From NCBI RefSeq assembly GCF_010646885.2, contig NZ_CP050700.1, positions 5,400,001 to 5,464,000 on the forward strand: 64,000 nucleotides of DNA. The letters run 5' to 3'. Source of the DNA: Desulfopila sp. IMCC35008 (GTDB taxonomy: Bacteria > Desulfobacterota > Desulfobulbia > Desulfobulbales > Desulfocapsaceae). Below the pieces are notes generated by a model. That model did no database searches. It was not told the origin of the DNA and saw only the letters and a program-made list of their open reading frames with translations. Shown here piece after piece: positions 8,602-16,792 of the stretch (position 1 is the first letter of the stretch; each line of letters begins with the position of its first letter). A program made the position numbers and the translations under genes.

Positions 8602-9924
8602 ATGCATCGAATATTTCTCGTCCTTTGTGTGTATTTCCTCTTTCATCAACCATTATTTGCTGCAGCACAGGATCAGCCATACTGGTACAAGGCCAGCAAG
8701 CTGATTGAGACGGGAGATTATGCCGGTGCTTACCTGGAGGTCCAGGATTTACTCCAAAAGAGCCCAGATAATGTGCTCCTGCTCCGAGTCAAGGGAGTCT
8801 GTCTGCTTGAGACCGGTCAACATGATGCCGCTGTGCAGGTTTTAAGGCATGCAACAACGTTGGACCCTGAAAGTATAGCTTGTAAATACTATCTGGGCCA
8901 GGCACTGGCCTACCGAGGTAGTGTCCCTGAGGCAATGGACATTCTCCAGATGATAGTTTCCGACTATCCCGAAACGGATTATGGAAAAATGGCCGCTGAG
9001 ATTCTGCCACAACTAAAAGAGTTAGAACAATCAACAGCGGCGGTTCAAGATATTCGAAGATGGTCAGTATACGGGGCATTAAGCAGCGAGTATGATGACA
9101 ATATCACTCTGCGTGCAAAAAACTCTTCCGACGAGGGTCCGACTGACTCTATGCGGATCACCTACTCATTTTATGGCGAATTGCGTCTGCCAGATCAGAA
9201 AATTGATCCCTGGCCATTCACTGTTGGTATCGGCTACAGCCTCTATGGCACTGAGATCTTACGTTCGGAACTCAGTTACTATGACCTTTTCAGCAACAAT
9301 CTTTCATTGTTCGTCGAACATAACGGAACCCTTTTTGATAAGTTCTACAGTCTAAGATTTGACAGCAGCTACACTGATACGCGTGTTGACTGGACTAAAT
9401 ACAGCAATGTGGCAGGATTACAGCTAAGCTTTGGTTATCAATGGCACAAACGTGTCTATTCAAAGTTCCTAACTGCCTGGGACAACAGACGATACGAAAA
9501 TGATAGCCCGTATCCGGAGTGGTATTCCCAGGACGGGGAAGAGTATCGGGCAGGTATCATGAATTACTTATACCTGTTCGACAACAGTCTCGTTTTAGGC
9601 CTCAACTACACCTATCGGAAAATTCACAGCGAAGGTGACCAGAATGTTCTTCGCAGTAACGATCTTAGCTTTTCTGTCACGAAAAACCTGCCCTTTGACA
9701 TTCGCATTATCGGAGTGGTTAATTACAGTCAGGAAGACTATCCAGATTACTTCCCAGATGGACGATTGGATGATATCTGGGCATTCTCTTTTTCTTTAGA
9801 AAAAGATATATGGGAGTGCATGATGCTTAATCTTAACTACACTTATGGTACTGCCGATTCAGACGAGGAGTATACCGATTACAGAAGAAATGTTGTCGGA
9901 TTAACCCTAACTACAGCTTTTTAA
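8602..9924 (+). CDS. Exported TPR plus outer-membrane beta-barrel protein
   Basis: 440 residues. A signal peptide (MHRIFLVLCVYFLFHQPLFAAA) is followed by about 110 residues of TPR-like helices (YKASKLIETGDYAGAYLEVQ, VCLLETGQHDAAVQVLRHA, YYLGQALAYRGSVPEAMDIL). From about residue 160 there are alternating aromatic strands starting SVYGALSSEYDDNITL and ending in a terminal Phe, the normal outer-membrane barrel signature. The layout recalls Slam-like or polysaccharide-associated OMPs, but no family is assigned. An in-frame TTG at 8575 could add nine residues; 8602 gives a conventional signal peptide. No Shine-Dalgarno is clear at either. It begins a compact three-gene unit with the next two exported proteins, so it may secrete or anchor them. 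Confidence 0.75.
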   Translation: MHRIFLVLCVYFLFHQPLFAAAQDQPYWYKASKLIETGDYAGAYLEVQDLLQKSPDNVLLLRVKGVCLLETGQHDAAVQVLRHATTLDPESIACKYYLGQALAYRGSVPEAMDILQMIVSDYPETDYGKMAAEILPQLKELEQSTAAVQDIRRWSVYGALSSEYDDNITLRAKNSSDEGPTDSMRITYSFYGELRLPDQKIDPWPFTVGIGYSLYGTEILRSELSYYDLFSNNLSLFVEHNGTLFDKFYSLRFDSSYTDTRVDWTKYSNVAGLQLSFGYQWHKRVYSKFLTAWDNRRYENDSPYPEWYSQDGEEYRAGIMNYLYLFDNSLVLGLNYTYRKIHSEGDQNVLRSNDLSFSVTKNLPFDIRIIGVVNYSQEDYPDYFPDGRLDDIWAFSFSLEKDIWECMMLNLNYTYGTADSDEEYTDYRRNVVGLTLTTAF

Positions 9925-9946
9925 CAGTCTTTTTGAGAGATCACTG

Positions 9947-10504
9947 ATGCTACGTTCTAAAATTGTTTATACGACTGGCCTCATCTCTGTTTTCCTCTAT
10001 GTTGCTTTCCTATCCAATGTTGCGTATGCACAGTCCCCTCTTGAAGAGGCAAAGCTTGACCGACAAATAGGTATCCTCAACCACCCCTGGAAGATCAACC
10101 TGATCCGCATAGTGACACTTGATTATTTAAGGCAGCAGTCTTTGCACAAATCCGGTTTGCCGAGCTACGACAAATTGGTAACCGGGAATGCCCTGTCGAA
10201 TCAGACTGAAGTACAAAACGTCACCATTACATCCAACGGCAAAAAGCCAAGCCCATCGATGGTGCCTGCACCTGAGTCAAATACTACTGTTTCTTCAGGT
10301 GCGCAGACTTCACCACCCCAGCCATCGACAACATCATCACCCCAGTCATCGACAACATCATCAAGTTCACCCGCAGGTTCCGCACCACCTTCGGCTCCAT
10401 CATCAAGTCCACCTGTCGTATCACAGCCTACTACAGGACCTTACCAGCCAAAGGAACCAAATTTGGACCCAATCTTACCCTTGGACCCGACGGAATTTAA
10501 TTAA
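9947..10504 (+). CDS. Exported low-complexity protein, Ser/Pro/Thr-rich tail
   Basis: 185 residues, no family recognised. A signal peptide ends near NVAYAQS. A 75-residue globular stretch (LDRQIGILNHPWKINLIRIVTLDYLRQQSL is in it as two shorter helices) precedes about 90 residues dominated by Ser, Pro and Thr with short repeats such as PSTTSSPQSS. It ends LDPILPLDPTEFN. Such tails are typical of extracellular linkers. GAGAG precedes the ATG. It lies 22 bases after the barrel gene and 63 before the repeat-protein gene, consistent with an operon. Confidence 0.6.
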   Translation: MLRSKIVYTTGLISVFLYVAFLSNVAYAQSPLEEAKLDRQIGILNHPWKINLIRIVTLDYLRQQSLHKSGLPSYDKLVTGNALSNQTEVQNVTITSNGKKPSPSMVPAPESNTTVSSGAQTSPPQPSTTSSPQSSTTSSSSPAGSAPPSAPSSSPPVVSQPTTGPYQPKEPNLDPILPLDPTEFN

Positions 10505-10567
10505 ATACATGTATCGATATCGTTATTTTTTTAGCTAACTTGTTCAGATTCAACAAAGGGGAGAACT

Positions 10568-12097
10568 ATGTGTAGAAGAAAAATTATTAACAGTGTTTGC
10601 GCACTGAGCCTTACATGTATTTTCTGCAACTCGTTGCCCCTTCAAGCGGCCACAAATATACAAAAACAACCGGTAAAAGCGCAGCAAATTGTTATCAAGC
10701 AACAGTCGCCAGTCACTAGTAAGCCACAATCGGCAGTTAGCCCCAAGACATCAAAGAAAGCCCCTGTTAAACCATCAATCAAGCAAAAGTCGCCAGTCAC
10801 TAGTAAGCCAAAACCGGCAGTTAGCCTCCCCAAGACATCAAAGAAAGCCCCCGTTAAACCATCAATCAAACAACAGCCAGCAGCGATGCCGGCTGTAAAG
10901 CCCAAACCAGCCGCCTCCAATAGCCCTAAGTCTCAACCTGCTATCACTAAACCGCAGGGGAAAAAAACAGCACCAACGGCAGTGCCCAAAGCAACAGCAG
11001 GTCAGGGTACTCTACCAAGACCAATAACGGGTCAAGATACCCTGCCAAAGTCAGCGCAGGTTCAACCTGGGAAAGCAGTACCAAGGGAGGTAACGGGTAA
11101 AATAAACCTGTCGGAACAAACACACGTTAAAAAGATGGACAACATCTTTAAAAAGAAGGATGTCAAGCAGCAGGCTGGTGCTACCAAGTCATTTGATGAT
11201 CCTTTATTCAGGGATGTCAAGCAGCAGGCTGGTGCTACCAAGTCATTTGATGATCCTTTATTCAGGGATGTCAAGCAGCAGGCTGGTGCTGCCAAGTCAT
11301 TCGAAGATCCTTTATTCAAGGATGTCAAGCAGCAGGCTGGTGCTGCCAAGTCATTTGAAGATCCTTTATTCAGGGATGTCAAGCAGCAGGCTGGTGCTAC
11401 CAAGTCATTCGAAGATCCTTTATTCAAGGATGTCAAGCAGCAGGCTGGTGCTCCCAAGTCATTTGATGATCCTTTATTCAGGGATGTCAAGCAGCAGGCT
11501 GATGCAACCAAGTCATTTGATGATCCTTTATTCAAGGATGTCAAGCAGCAGGCTGATGCTGCCAAGTCATTTGATGATCCTTTATTCAGGGATGTCAAGC
11601 AGCAGGCTGATGCAACCAAGTCATTTGATGATCCTTTATTCAGGGATGTCAAGCAGCAGGCTGGTGCTGCCAAGTCATTCGAAGATCCTGTATTCAAGGA
11701 TGTCAAGCAGCAGGCTGGTGCTACCAAGTCATTTGATGATCCTTTATTCAGGGATGTCAAGCAGCAGGCTGGTGCTGCCAAGTCATTTGATGATCCTTTA
11801 TTCAGGGATGTCAAGCAGCAGGCTGGTGCTGCCAAGTCATTCGAAGATCCTGTATTCAAGGATGGCAAGCAGCAGGCTGGTGCTACCAAGTCATTTGATG
11901 ATCCTTTATTCAGGGATGTCAAGCAGCAGGCTGGTGCTGCCAAGTCATTTGATGATCCTTTATTCAGGGATGTCAAGCAGCAGGCTGGTTCTGCCAATAG
12001 TCAACCTCAAGCAAGTGAAGTACAACCGTCAGGAGTTCAAAGTGCGAACATTCCCGGTCTTGGCGAACTCACACCACCGCCAGCTGGGGGCGACTAA
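10568..12097 (+). CDS. Exported protein with fifteen tandem 18-residue repeats
   Basis: 509 residues. A signal peptide ends near LPLQAAT. Residues 30-150 are Lys/Pro/Ala-rich with an internal duplication of KSPVTSKPK..KTSKKAPVKPSIKQ. Residues about 198-467 consist of 15 complete units of DVKQQAGATKSFDDPLFR with few substitutions (T/A/P at position 9, D/E at 13, R/K at 18), then a partial unit and a short Gln/Ser/Pro tail. GGGGAG precedes the ATG. The regular charge alternation suggests a fibrous or ligand-binding surface protein; the function is unknown. The near-identical 54-bp DNA units will expand or contract, so copy number may vary between strains. It is third in the exported-protein unit. 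Confidence 0.75.
   Translation: MCRRKIINSVCALSLTCIFCNSLPLQAATNIQKQPVKAQQIVIKQQSPVTSKPQSAVSPKTSKKAPVKPSIKQKSPVTSKPKPAVSLPKTSKKAPVKPSIKQQPAAMPAVKPKPAASNSPKSQPAITKPQGKKTAPTAVPKATAGQGTLPRPITGQDTLPKSAQVQPGKAVPREVTGKINLSEQTHVKKMDNIFKKKDVKQQAGATKSFDDPLFRDVKQQAGATKSFDDPLFRDVKQQAGAAKSFEDPLFKDVKQQAGAAKSFEDPLFRDVKQQAGATKSFEDPLFKDVKQQAGAPKSFDDPLFRDVKQQADATKSFDDPLFKDVKQQADAAKSFDDPLFRDVKQQADATKSFDDPLFRDVKQQAGAAKSFEDPVFKDVKQQAGATKSFDDPLFRDVKQQAGAAKSFDDPLFRDVKQQAGAAKSFEDPVFKDGKQQAGATKSFDDPLFRDVKQQAGAAKSFDDPLFRDVKQQAGSANSQPQASEVQPSGVQSANIPGLGELTPPPAGGD
11159..11968 (+). repeat. 15 tandem 54-bp repeats within the repeat-protein gene
   Basis: Units start with GATGTCAAGCAGCAGGCTG and repeat every 54 bases, with a partial sixteenth unit from 11969. 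Differences between units are few and shared in patterns (for example FEDPVFK units 10 and 13), suggesting recent block duplications. Because 54 is a multiple of 3, other frames on both strands also stay open through the block. Confidence 0.95.
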
Positions 12098-12231
12098 ATT
12101 CAGAATTTGAAGTTGCCTGTTACTCACCATCTACTCTAAAAGATATCCACCGAAGGGCAGGCTGAAACCTTTCAGGCTCAGCTGTTTACTGCTCGTATAT
12201 CGAATTATGTGCAAGCCTTATAAGGGGTTAG

Positions 12232-13801
12232 CCCGCATATTTCATGAAAAAAGAAGGCGAAACCTCAAAAATCCTTTATAATTCAATTGCCTAAAAAGAA
12301 AATAAAGGGAGGTTTCGCCGTGATAAACTGTAACACAGTTCCAATCCCCTTCTCAAGCTGTAAACGTCGTCTTGTTCAAGCAAGTTTTTCTGGTGGAGAC
12401 ATAACAAGTGATGGAGGTTCTGTTGTGTTACGTGAAATGGATCGTCAATTAAACTTGACCTCCAGTGTCGCAAGAGTGCTTGAGGATAACCGAGACAAAA
12501 AGAAAGTTCAGCATGATCAACTCAGCCTTCTTCGACAACGTGTATATGGCATCTGCTTAGGCTATGAAGATCTTAATGATCATAGTTCGTTACGCAAAGG
12601 CCCCCTGATACAGACAGTACTCGGAAAAGATAGTGCTCTGGCAAGTCCCTCCACATTATGCCGTTTTGAAAATAACATGGGACGAGACGAGGCAGTTGCC
12701 ATTCACAAGGTCCTGGTCGAGCAGTTCATTTCATCATTTTACCAACCACCTGACGAATTGATTCTCGATTTTGATGCAACAGACGATGCTGCTCACTGTC
12801 AACAGGAAGGTCGTTTTTTCATGGGTATTACGATCACTATTGTTTCCTGCCATTATATGTTTTTTGCGGTGATCAGCTTCTTGTAAGTTACCTGCGACCA
12901 AGTAAAATTGATGGAGCCAAACACGCATGGGCCATTTTATCTCTGCTGGTTAAGCGCTTTCGACACAGTTGGCCGCATGTTCGAATAATTTTTCGAGGGG
13001 ATAGTGGGTTTTGCCGATGGCGGATGCTGTGCTGGTGTGACAAGAACGATGTTAATTATATCGTAGGAATAGCAAAGAATAAGCGCCTTAACCAAACGTC
13101 TCAAACTCTTCATGAATCAGCTGCAGCAATGTATGAAGAGACCGGCGAAAAATAGCGTTTATTCGATTCAATAGAATATGCTGCTGCAACATGGGACAGA
13201 TCTCGTAAAGTTATTATTAAAGCCGAACATAGCTGGAGGGGAGCTAATCCTCGCTATGTTGTAACCAACTTGCCGGGTCCGGAGCAGGAGCTATACGACA
13301 CTATCTATTGCGCCCGAGGCGATATGGAAAACCGGATAAAGGAGTAACAGCTTGGACTGTTTGCGGATCGGACCAGTTGTCAGGGCTGGTGGCCGAATCA
13401 GTTTCGTCTACTGCTTTCCAGTGTTGCTTATGTGCTTCTGGAAAGCATTCGCCGTCTCTGCCTCAGGACCACGAAGTTGGCTCGCAGCCAGGTAAGTACC
13501 ATCCGGTTAAAGTTGTTGAAGATAGGTGCTGTAGTTATACGCAATACCAGGCGGGTTCAAATTCTTTTGAGCAGCAGTTATTCTTATCAGAGTCTCTTTG
13601 CAAAAATTGTTGCTCGGTTCGCACCGGGATAACCGGTGCGGAGCGCTGCCCCGGCGCGTTGATAAATAACGGGGGAAAGGGGAGGTGTGTCCATTGGATA
13701 AAGAAATGGCCATTACCGGAAGCCCCGGACTAATGAAGGCGTGAAAAAACGTCCAAAAGTGTGACCTGAGGGTAAATCTGGTCCCTCATGAAATATGCAG
13801 G
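12232..13801 (+). mobile_element. IS1380-family insertion sequence, decayed
   Basis: The ends are a 16-bp imperfect inverted repeat: CCCGCATATTTCATGA at 12232-12247, and the reverse complement of CCTGCATATTTCATGA at 13786-13801. They are flanked by a 4-bp direct duplication TTAG (12228-12231 and 13802-13805). Length is about 1570 bp. Ends starting CC, a short target duplication and the transposase sequence all fit IS1380. The transposase is broken, so the copy is not autonomous. Confidence 0.85.
12320..13632 (+). pseudogene. IS1380-family DDE transposase, frameshifted with two stop codons
   Basis: The first part reads in one frame to LILDFDATDD (first catalytic Asp), QQEGRFF. A one-base deletion near the T-run at 12814-12820 shifts the frame; it resumes HGYYDHYCFLPLYVFCGDQLL and continues RGDSGFCRW (second Asp), YIVGIAKNKRL and CARGDMENRIKE (catalytic Glu region) to IVARFAPG. 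In-frame stops interrupt at 13153 (TAG) and 13345 (TAA), each one substitution from a Gln codon. GGGAGG precedes the GTG at 12320, chosen over an in-frame TTG at 12287. The three lesions show the copy is old. Confidence 0.88.
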
Positions 13802-13856
13802 TTAGTATTGCCGGGCTTCTTGCCTGTAAACATCTGGAGCACTACAAAACTTTTGG
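13787..13856. repeat. Right member of the island-flanking inverted repeat
   Basis: Its reverse complement aligns with 8067-8139 across TGTAG, CCA.ATGTT, CAAGAAGCCCGGC and the IS terminus. It spans the right end of the insertion sequence and about 55 bases outside it. Confidence 0.6.
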
Positions 13857-13925
13857 TAGGCTGATAGTATTGTTTATCTAACTTCTGGGACAACCTGATT
13901 ATTAGCTTACCTTTCATCCTCAGGA

Positions 13926-14029
13926 AGTGGAGGGCTACCCCTTTTACGGGTCTCTGCAAGCCCGGACGGCTGCAGCGAAGCCCCCATGGACGGGTTTATG
14001 GCGTCCTGTAAAATGGGTAGTCCTCCGCT
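13926..14029. repeat. Dispersed hairpin repeat, copy 1 (about 104 bp)
   Basis: Terminal arms of about 25 bases (AGTGGAGGGCTACCCC.. and ..GGGTAGTCCTCCGCT) are inverted repeats with four mismatches. The inner core contains TCTCTGCAAGCCCGGACGG and GAAGCCCCCATGGACGGG. The same core appears at 20599-20674 and, degraded, at 24737-24806. It resembles a REP/MITE-type intergenic hairpin. Confidence 0.7.
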
Positions 14030-14069
14030 GGACCAAAACCTGAACTTCAAATTATTTTTATCACCATTT

Positions 14070-14849
14070 TTAACGCAGTTTCCATTCGGGATTTCTTCTT
14101 TCAAAGAACGCTGCAACTCCTTCCCTGGCATCTTCTGTGGTGCATAATCTGGCAAATATCTCGCCCATATATTCGAATTGTTTCAGGTAATCCATGTCTT
14201 CGGCGGCATAGAAGGCTGACTTGGCCATCTGGACAGCAATCGGGCTTCGTGTTGCCAGGTCGCGGGCCCAGGCAAGGGCCTCTTCTTCAAGGTCTTCCTT
14301 TGGCACAGTCCTGTTTATCAAACCCAATGCCATTGCTTCGGGAGCCTTGATGAGGTTGCCAAATAATAAAAGTTCCATCGCCTTTTTTCTGCCGACGATA
14401 CGGGCCACCGGGATGACCGGGCCGACACAGTTGAGACCCACATTAATGGCGGTAAGACCCATTTTGGCATTTTCTGCGGCGATGACAAGATCGGAGGAGG
14501 CGGCAAGTCCCATACCGTTCGCGGCTGCCACGCCCTGGAGGGAAGCGATCACCGGTTTCTGCAATTGCGAGATGCAGATCAACGGCTGGGTCATATGCCG
14601 GACCCAAGACCGGTATTCCATGGCGGACTTGCCTTCAAGCTCATTCACATCGATCCCGGCGCAGAACGCCTTGCCTGAGCCTTTCAACAGAATGACACGA
14701 ACACCCGCATCTTCATCCATGGCCAACAGCGCCTGATGAAGCTCACCGGCCATACCGTAATTGAAGGTGTTTAACTGGTCCGGCCGGTTCAGGGTGATGG
14801 TTCCGACAAACTTCTCATCAATATCGACAAGCAGGTGTTCGTAACTCAT
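14070..14849 (-). CDS. Enoyl-CoA hydratase/isomerase (crotonase) superfamily protein lacking both catalytic Glu
   Basis: 259 residues with a full crotonase fold: KAFCAGIDVNEL (first oxyanion-hole segment), SLQGVAAANGMGLAASSD (second), then AKMGLTAINVGLNCVGPV and a C-terminal helical part. Aligned by eye to rat crotonase, Glu144 falls on Gly and Glu164 on Ala, so ordinary hydratase chemistry is unlikely; isomerase, thioesterase or another CoA reaction is possible. GGAGG lies 5 bases before the ATG at 14849; the in-frame ATG 12 bases upstream overlaps that ribosome site and is rejected. It stands alone, with a hairpin repeat downstream. Confidence 0.85.
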   Translation of the reverse strand: MSYEHLLVDIDEKFVGTITLNRPDQLNTFNYGMAGELHQALLAMDEDAGVRVILLKGSGKAFCAGIDVNELEGKSAMEYRSWVRHMTQPLICISQLQKPVIASLQGVAAANGMGLAASSDLVIAAENAKMGLTAINVGLNCVGPVIPVARIVGRKKAMELLLFGNLIKAPEAMALGLINRTVPKEDLEEEALAWARDLATRSPIAVQMAKSAFYAAEDMDYLKQFEYMGEIFARLCTTEDAREGVAAFFERRNPEWKLR

Positions 14850-15104
14850 GGTGACCTCCATTTGCTGCAGGGAAGAAGTAGAAACAATTATGATCGTTTT
14901 CTCAAAAGGCTTGAACTACCAGCTCACTATAACTCCCCCTCCTTGTTGGGTCACTCAATATCGTGCCTTTTAAGCTGCTTCACCCACGTTTCTTCGCTCA
15001 CCGGGGTTTTCAATTATCCAACAGTAGCTGGTCAGATCACGCTACAGGCCGGACTCATTTATCTTGTCCTGACCCCATCCTGTTACTCTATGAGAGGAGC
15101 TGTT

Positions 15105-16589
15105 CTATTGAGGGAGGAGTATCACAATCCTGCTCCCATTTCCCGGGGCAGAATGTAACTCCAATGAAGCATCAATACTCCCCAGCCGATCAGCCAGGGA
15201 AGAGAGTCCAAAACCTTTTTGCATAGTATCCGGATCAAAACCAACTCCGTTATCTTCAATCTCTATCCTGGACCTGCCGTCCTCATAGTTCAGGACCACT
15301 GATCCGTAATCCGCCTCGGCATGTTTGATACAGTTGATAAGCGCTTCCCGCACCGCCCTATAGAGGGTGATCTTCCGGTGATCGCTGAGTACCAGCGGCT
15401 GGTCCAGCAGATTAATATAATCGATCTCCATGGTGTTACGGGCGGAGATATCGTTCACCAGCCACTCAACCGCCGCCTCCAGCCCGAAATCATAGAGAAC
15501 CGGGGGACTGATCTGAAAGGTGAGTGACCGGGTCTCCCCGAGCGCCTTCTGCAGGTATTGCTGAATACGCTGCAGTTCGCCATCACCTGACTGCAGCCTG
15601 TTGCGCTTCCTGAGACCCGAAACACTAAGGGCCAACAGCTGGGTCACGCTGTCATGCAGATCTTCGGCAATAGAACGCCGCTCCCGCTCCTCCGTGGTGA
15701 TCAGTTCTGTTGAGAGATGCTGTAATCGCTGCTCGATAGTCTGCCGCTCCGCTTCCATCAGCTTGGCCTGGATCGAGACCAGCTTCTCGGTCTTCTCCCG
15801 GATGATCCTGTCCCGGTTGACAATCTGCTCGTTATGCTCCGACTGCACCAGTTCGGCATTATGGATCAGTTTTTTTACCGCGGGAATGGCATAAATCAGC
15901 CGGTTCGCTATACGACTGATAAATCCAGGATCCTTGAAGGTAAAGGAAAAATCATAGATGGCCCGGCCCGGTTCTCCATAGCGCGCAGGCCCCTTTTCGA
16001 TGCAGCTCACCGTCCCCTGCACATCGGTCACACCCGCCAACCGGGCATAGGACTCAAAAGCGCCTAAATGCCACTGCATGCCGAAATCGTTCATGATCAC
16101 GTTGGGAATATGGATCAAGCGCAAAACCACGTGGCCCTTCTCCAGCTTACGGATAACCGCCTGCTTGGTCCTGTTGTACTTGTCGTTTTCGCTGACGATT
16201 CGCCTGATAAGCCGGTAAGGACCGATCAGAGGCACACCCACGGCGGTCTTCAACAGCGACTGCGACTGGTAGAAGGTACGCCCGCAGTTGTAGGCAAAAT
16301 CGGGGTCTGGCACGAACTCGGTGATGGCATCATAGAGCGAGATCATATAGAGGTTGGAAAACCAGTAGTCTGGTGATTCCAGATGACGTACATCCACCGG
16401 TTCGATCTTCCCGCTTGAGAGATTCTCAATATAGAAAGGCCCGCGAGAGTAGGCCGTTAGGACAATTTTGCCAAGATCCACCTCCGGAAAACGGCTTCGG
16501 ACGCACTGGATCAGCCAGGCGGTGTTCAGGCTCGACACCTGCCGGGGCATGGGATGGCTCATGCTGTTACTGATTTTTGCCCCTTCCAT
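15105..16589 (-). CDS. Sensor histidine kinase, HisKA_3 type, with unrecognised N-terminal sensor
   Basis: 494 residues, no membrane segments seen. Residues 1-260 are a soluble domain I do not recognise (RQVSSLNTAWLIQCVRSRFPEVDL at its start, DFGMQWHLGAFESYARLAG later). A coiled coil spans about 262-310. The phospho-acceptor is His312 in RRSIAEDLHDSVTQLLA, followed by the ATPase domain with AVREALINCIKHA, EDNGVGFD and GFGLSSLADRL. HisKA_3 kinases normally phosphorylate NarL/FixJ response regulators; none is adjacent. The kinase at 20924-22414 has the same architecture and is a clear paralog. The start is uncertain between 16589 and a Met nine codons later. Confidence 0.88.
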   Translation of the reverse strand: MEGAKISNSMSHPMPRQVSSLNTAWLIQCVRSRFPEVDLGKIVLTAYSRGPFYIENLSSGKIEPVDVRHLESPDYWFSNLYMISLYDAITEFVPDPDFAYNCGRTFYQSQSLLKTAVGVPLIGPYRLIRRIVSENDKYNRTKQAVIRKLEKGHVVLRLIHIPNVIMNDFGMQWHLGAFESYARLAGVTDVQGTVSCIEKGPARYGEPGRAIYDFSFTFKDPGFISRIANRLIYAIPAVKKLIHNAELVQSEHNEQIVNRDRIIREKTEKLVSIQAKLMEAERQTIEQRLQHLSTELITTEERERRSIAEDLHDSVTQLLALSVSGLRKRNRLQSGDGELQRIQQYLQKALGETRSLTFQISPPVLYDFGLEAAVEWLVNDISARNTMEIDYINLLDQPLVLSDHRKITLYRAVREALINCIKHAEADYGSVVLNYEDGRSRIEIEDNGVGFDPDTMQKGFGLSSLADRLGSIDASLELHSAPGNGSRIVILLPQ

Positions 16590-16668
16590 TGCCGAACATC
16601 CTATCTTTCAATTTCAACCCCAACAACCTTTTATCTTTTCAAAATACCTGTCTATTTGTCAAAAGAGG

Positions 16669-16792
16669 TGGGCTTTGTAAAAAGTTCGGTATCCGAGTCG
16701 CAGGTCTGACAGGCCGATTCCGCAATACAAAAGGTATGCGGAATCGGCCTGTCAGACCTGCAACGAAGAAGATCGAGCTTTTTACAAGCCCA
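16669..16792. repeat. Long imperfect inverted repeat with 25-bp perfect inner stem
   Basis: 16700-16724 (GCAGGTCTGACAGGCCGATT plus CCGCA) is perfectly complementary to 16737-16761. The outer arms around GGGCTTTGTAAAAAG (16670 onward) and CTTTTTACAAGCCC (to 16791) also pair, so the whole 124 bases fold into one hairpin. It ends directly at the FadL-type gene stop, so it can terminate that transcript; its length also suits a miniature mobile element. Confidence 0.8.

Noticed and set aside
11159..11968. CRISPR array
   Set aside because: The units are contiguous tandem coding repeats without unique spacers.
11062..11997. Long minus-strand open frame through the repeat block
   Set aside because: Every 54-base unit is open in this frame, so length is an artefact of repetition; there is no ribosome site and no meaningful protein.
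11160..12110. Alternative plus-strand frame of 316 codons through the repeat block
   Set aside because: Same periodicity artefact; the frame of the gene at 10568 has a signal peptide and ribosome site.
13308..13733. 141-codon frame in the insertion sequence
   Set aside because: Out of frame with the transposase remnant, which continues in another frame to 13632.
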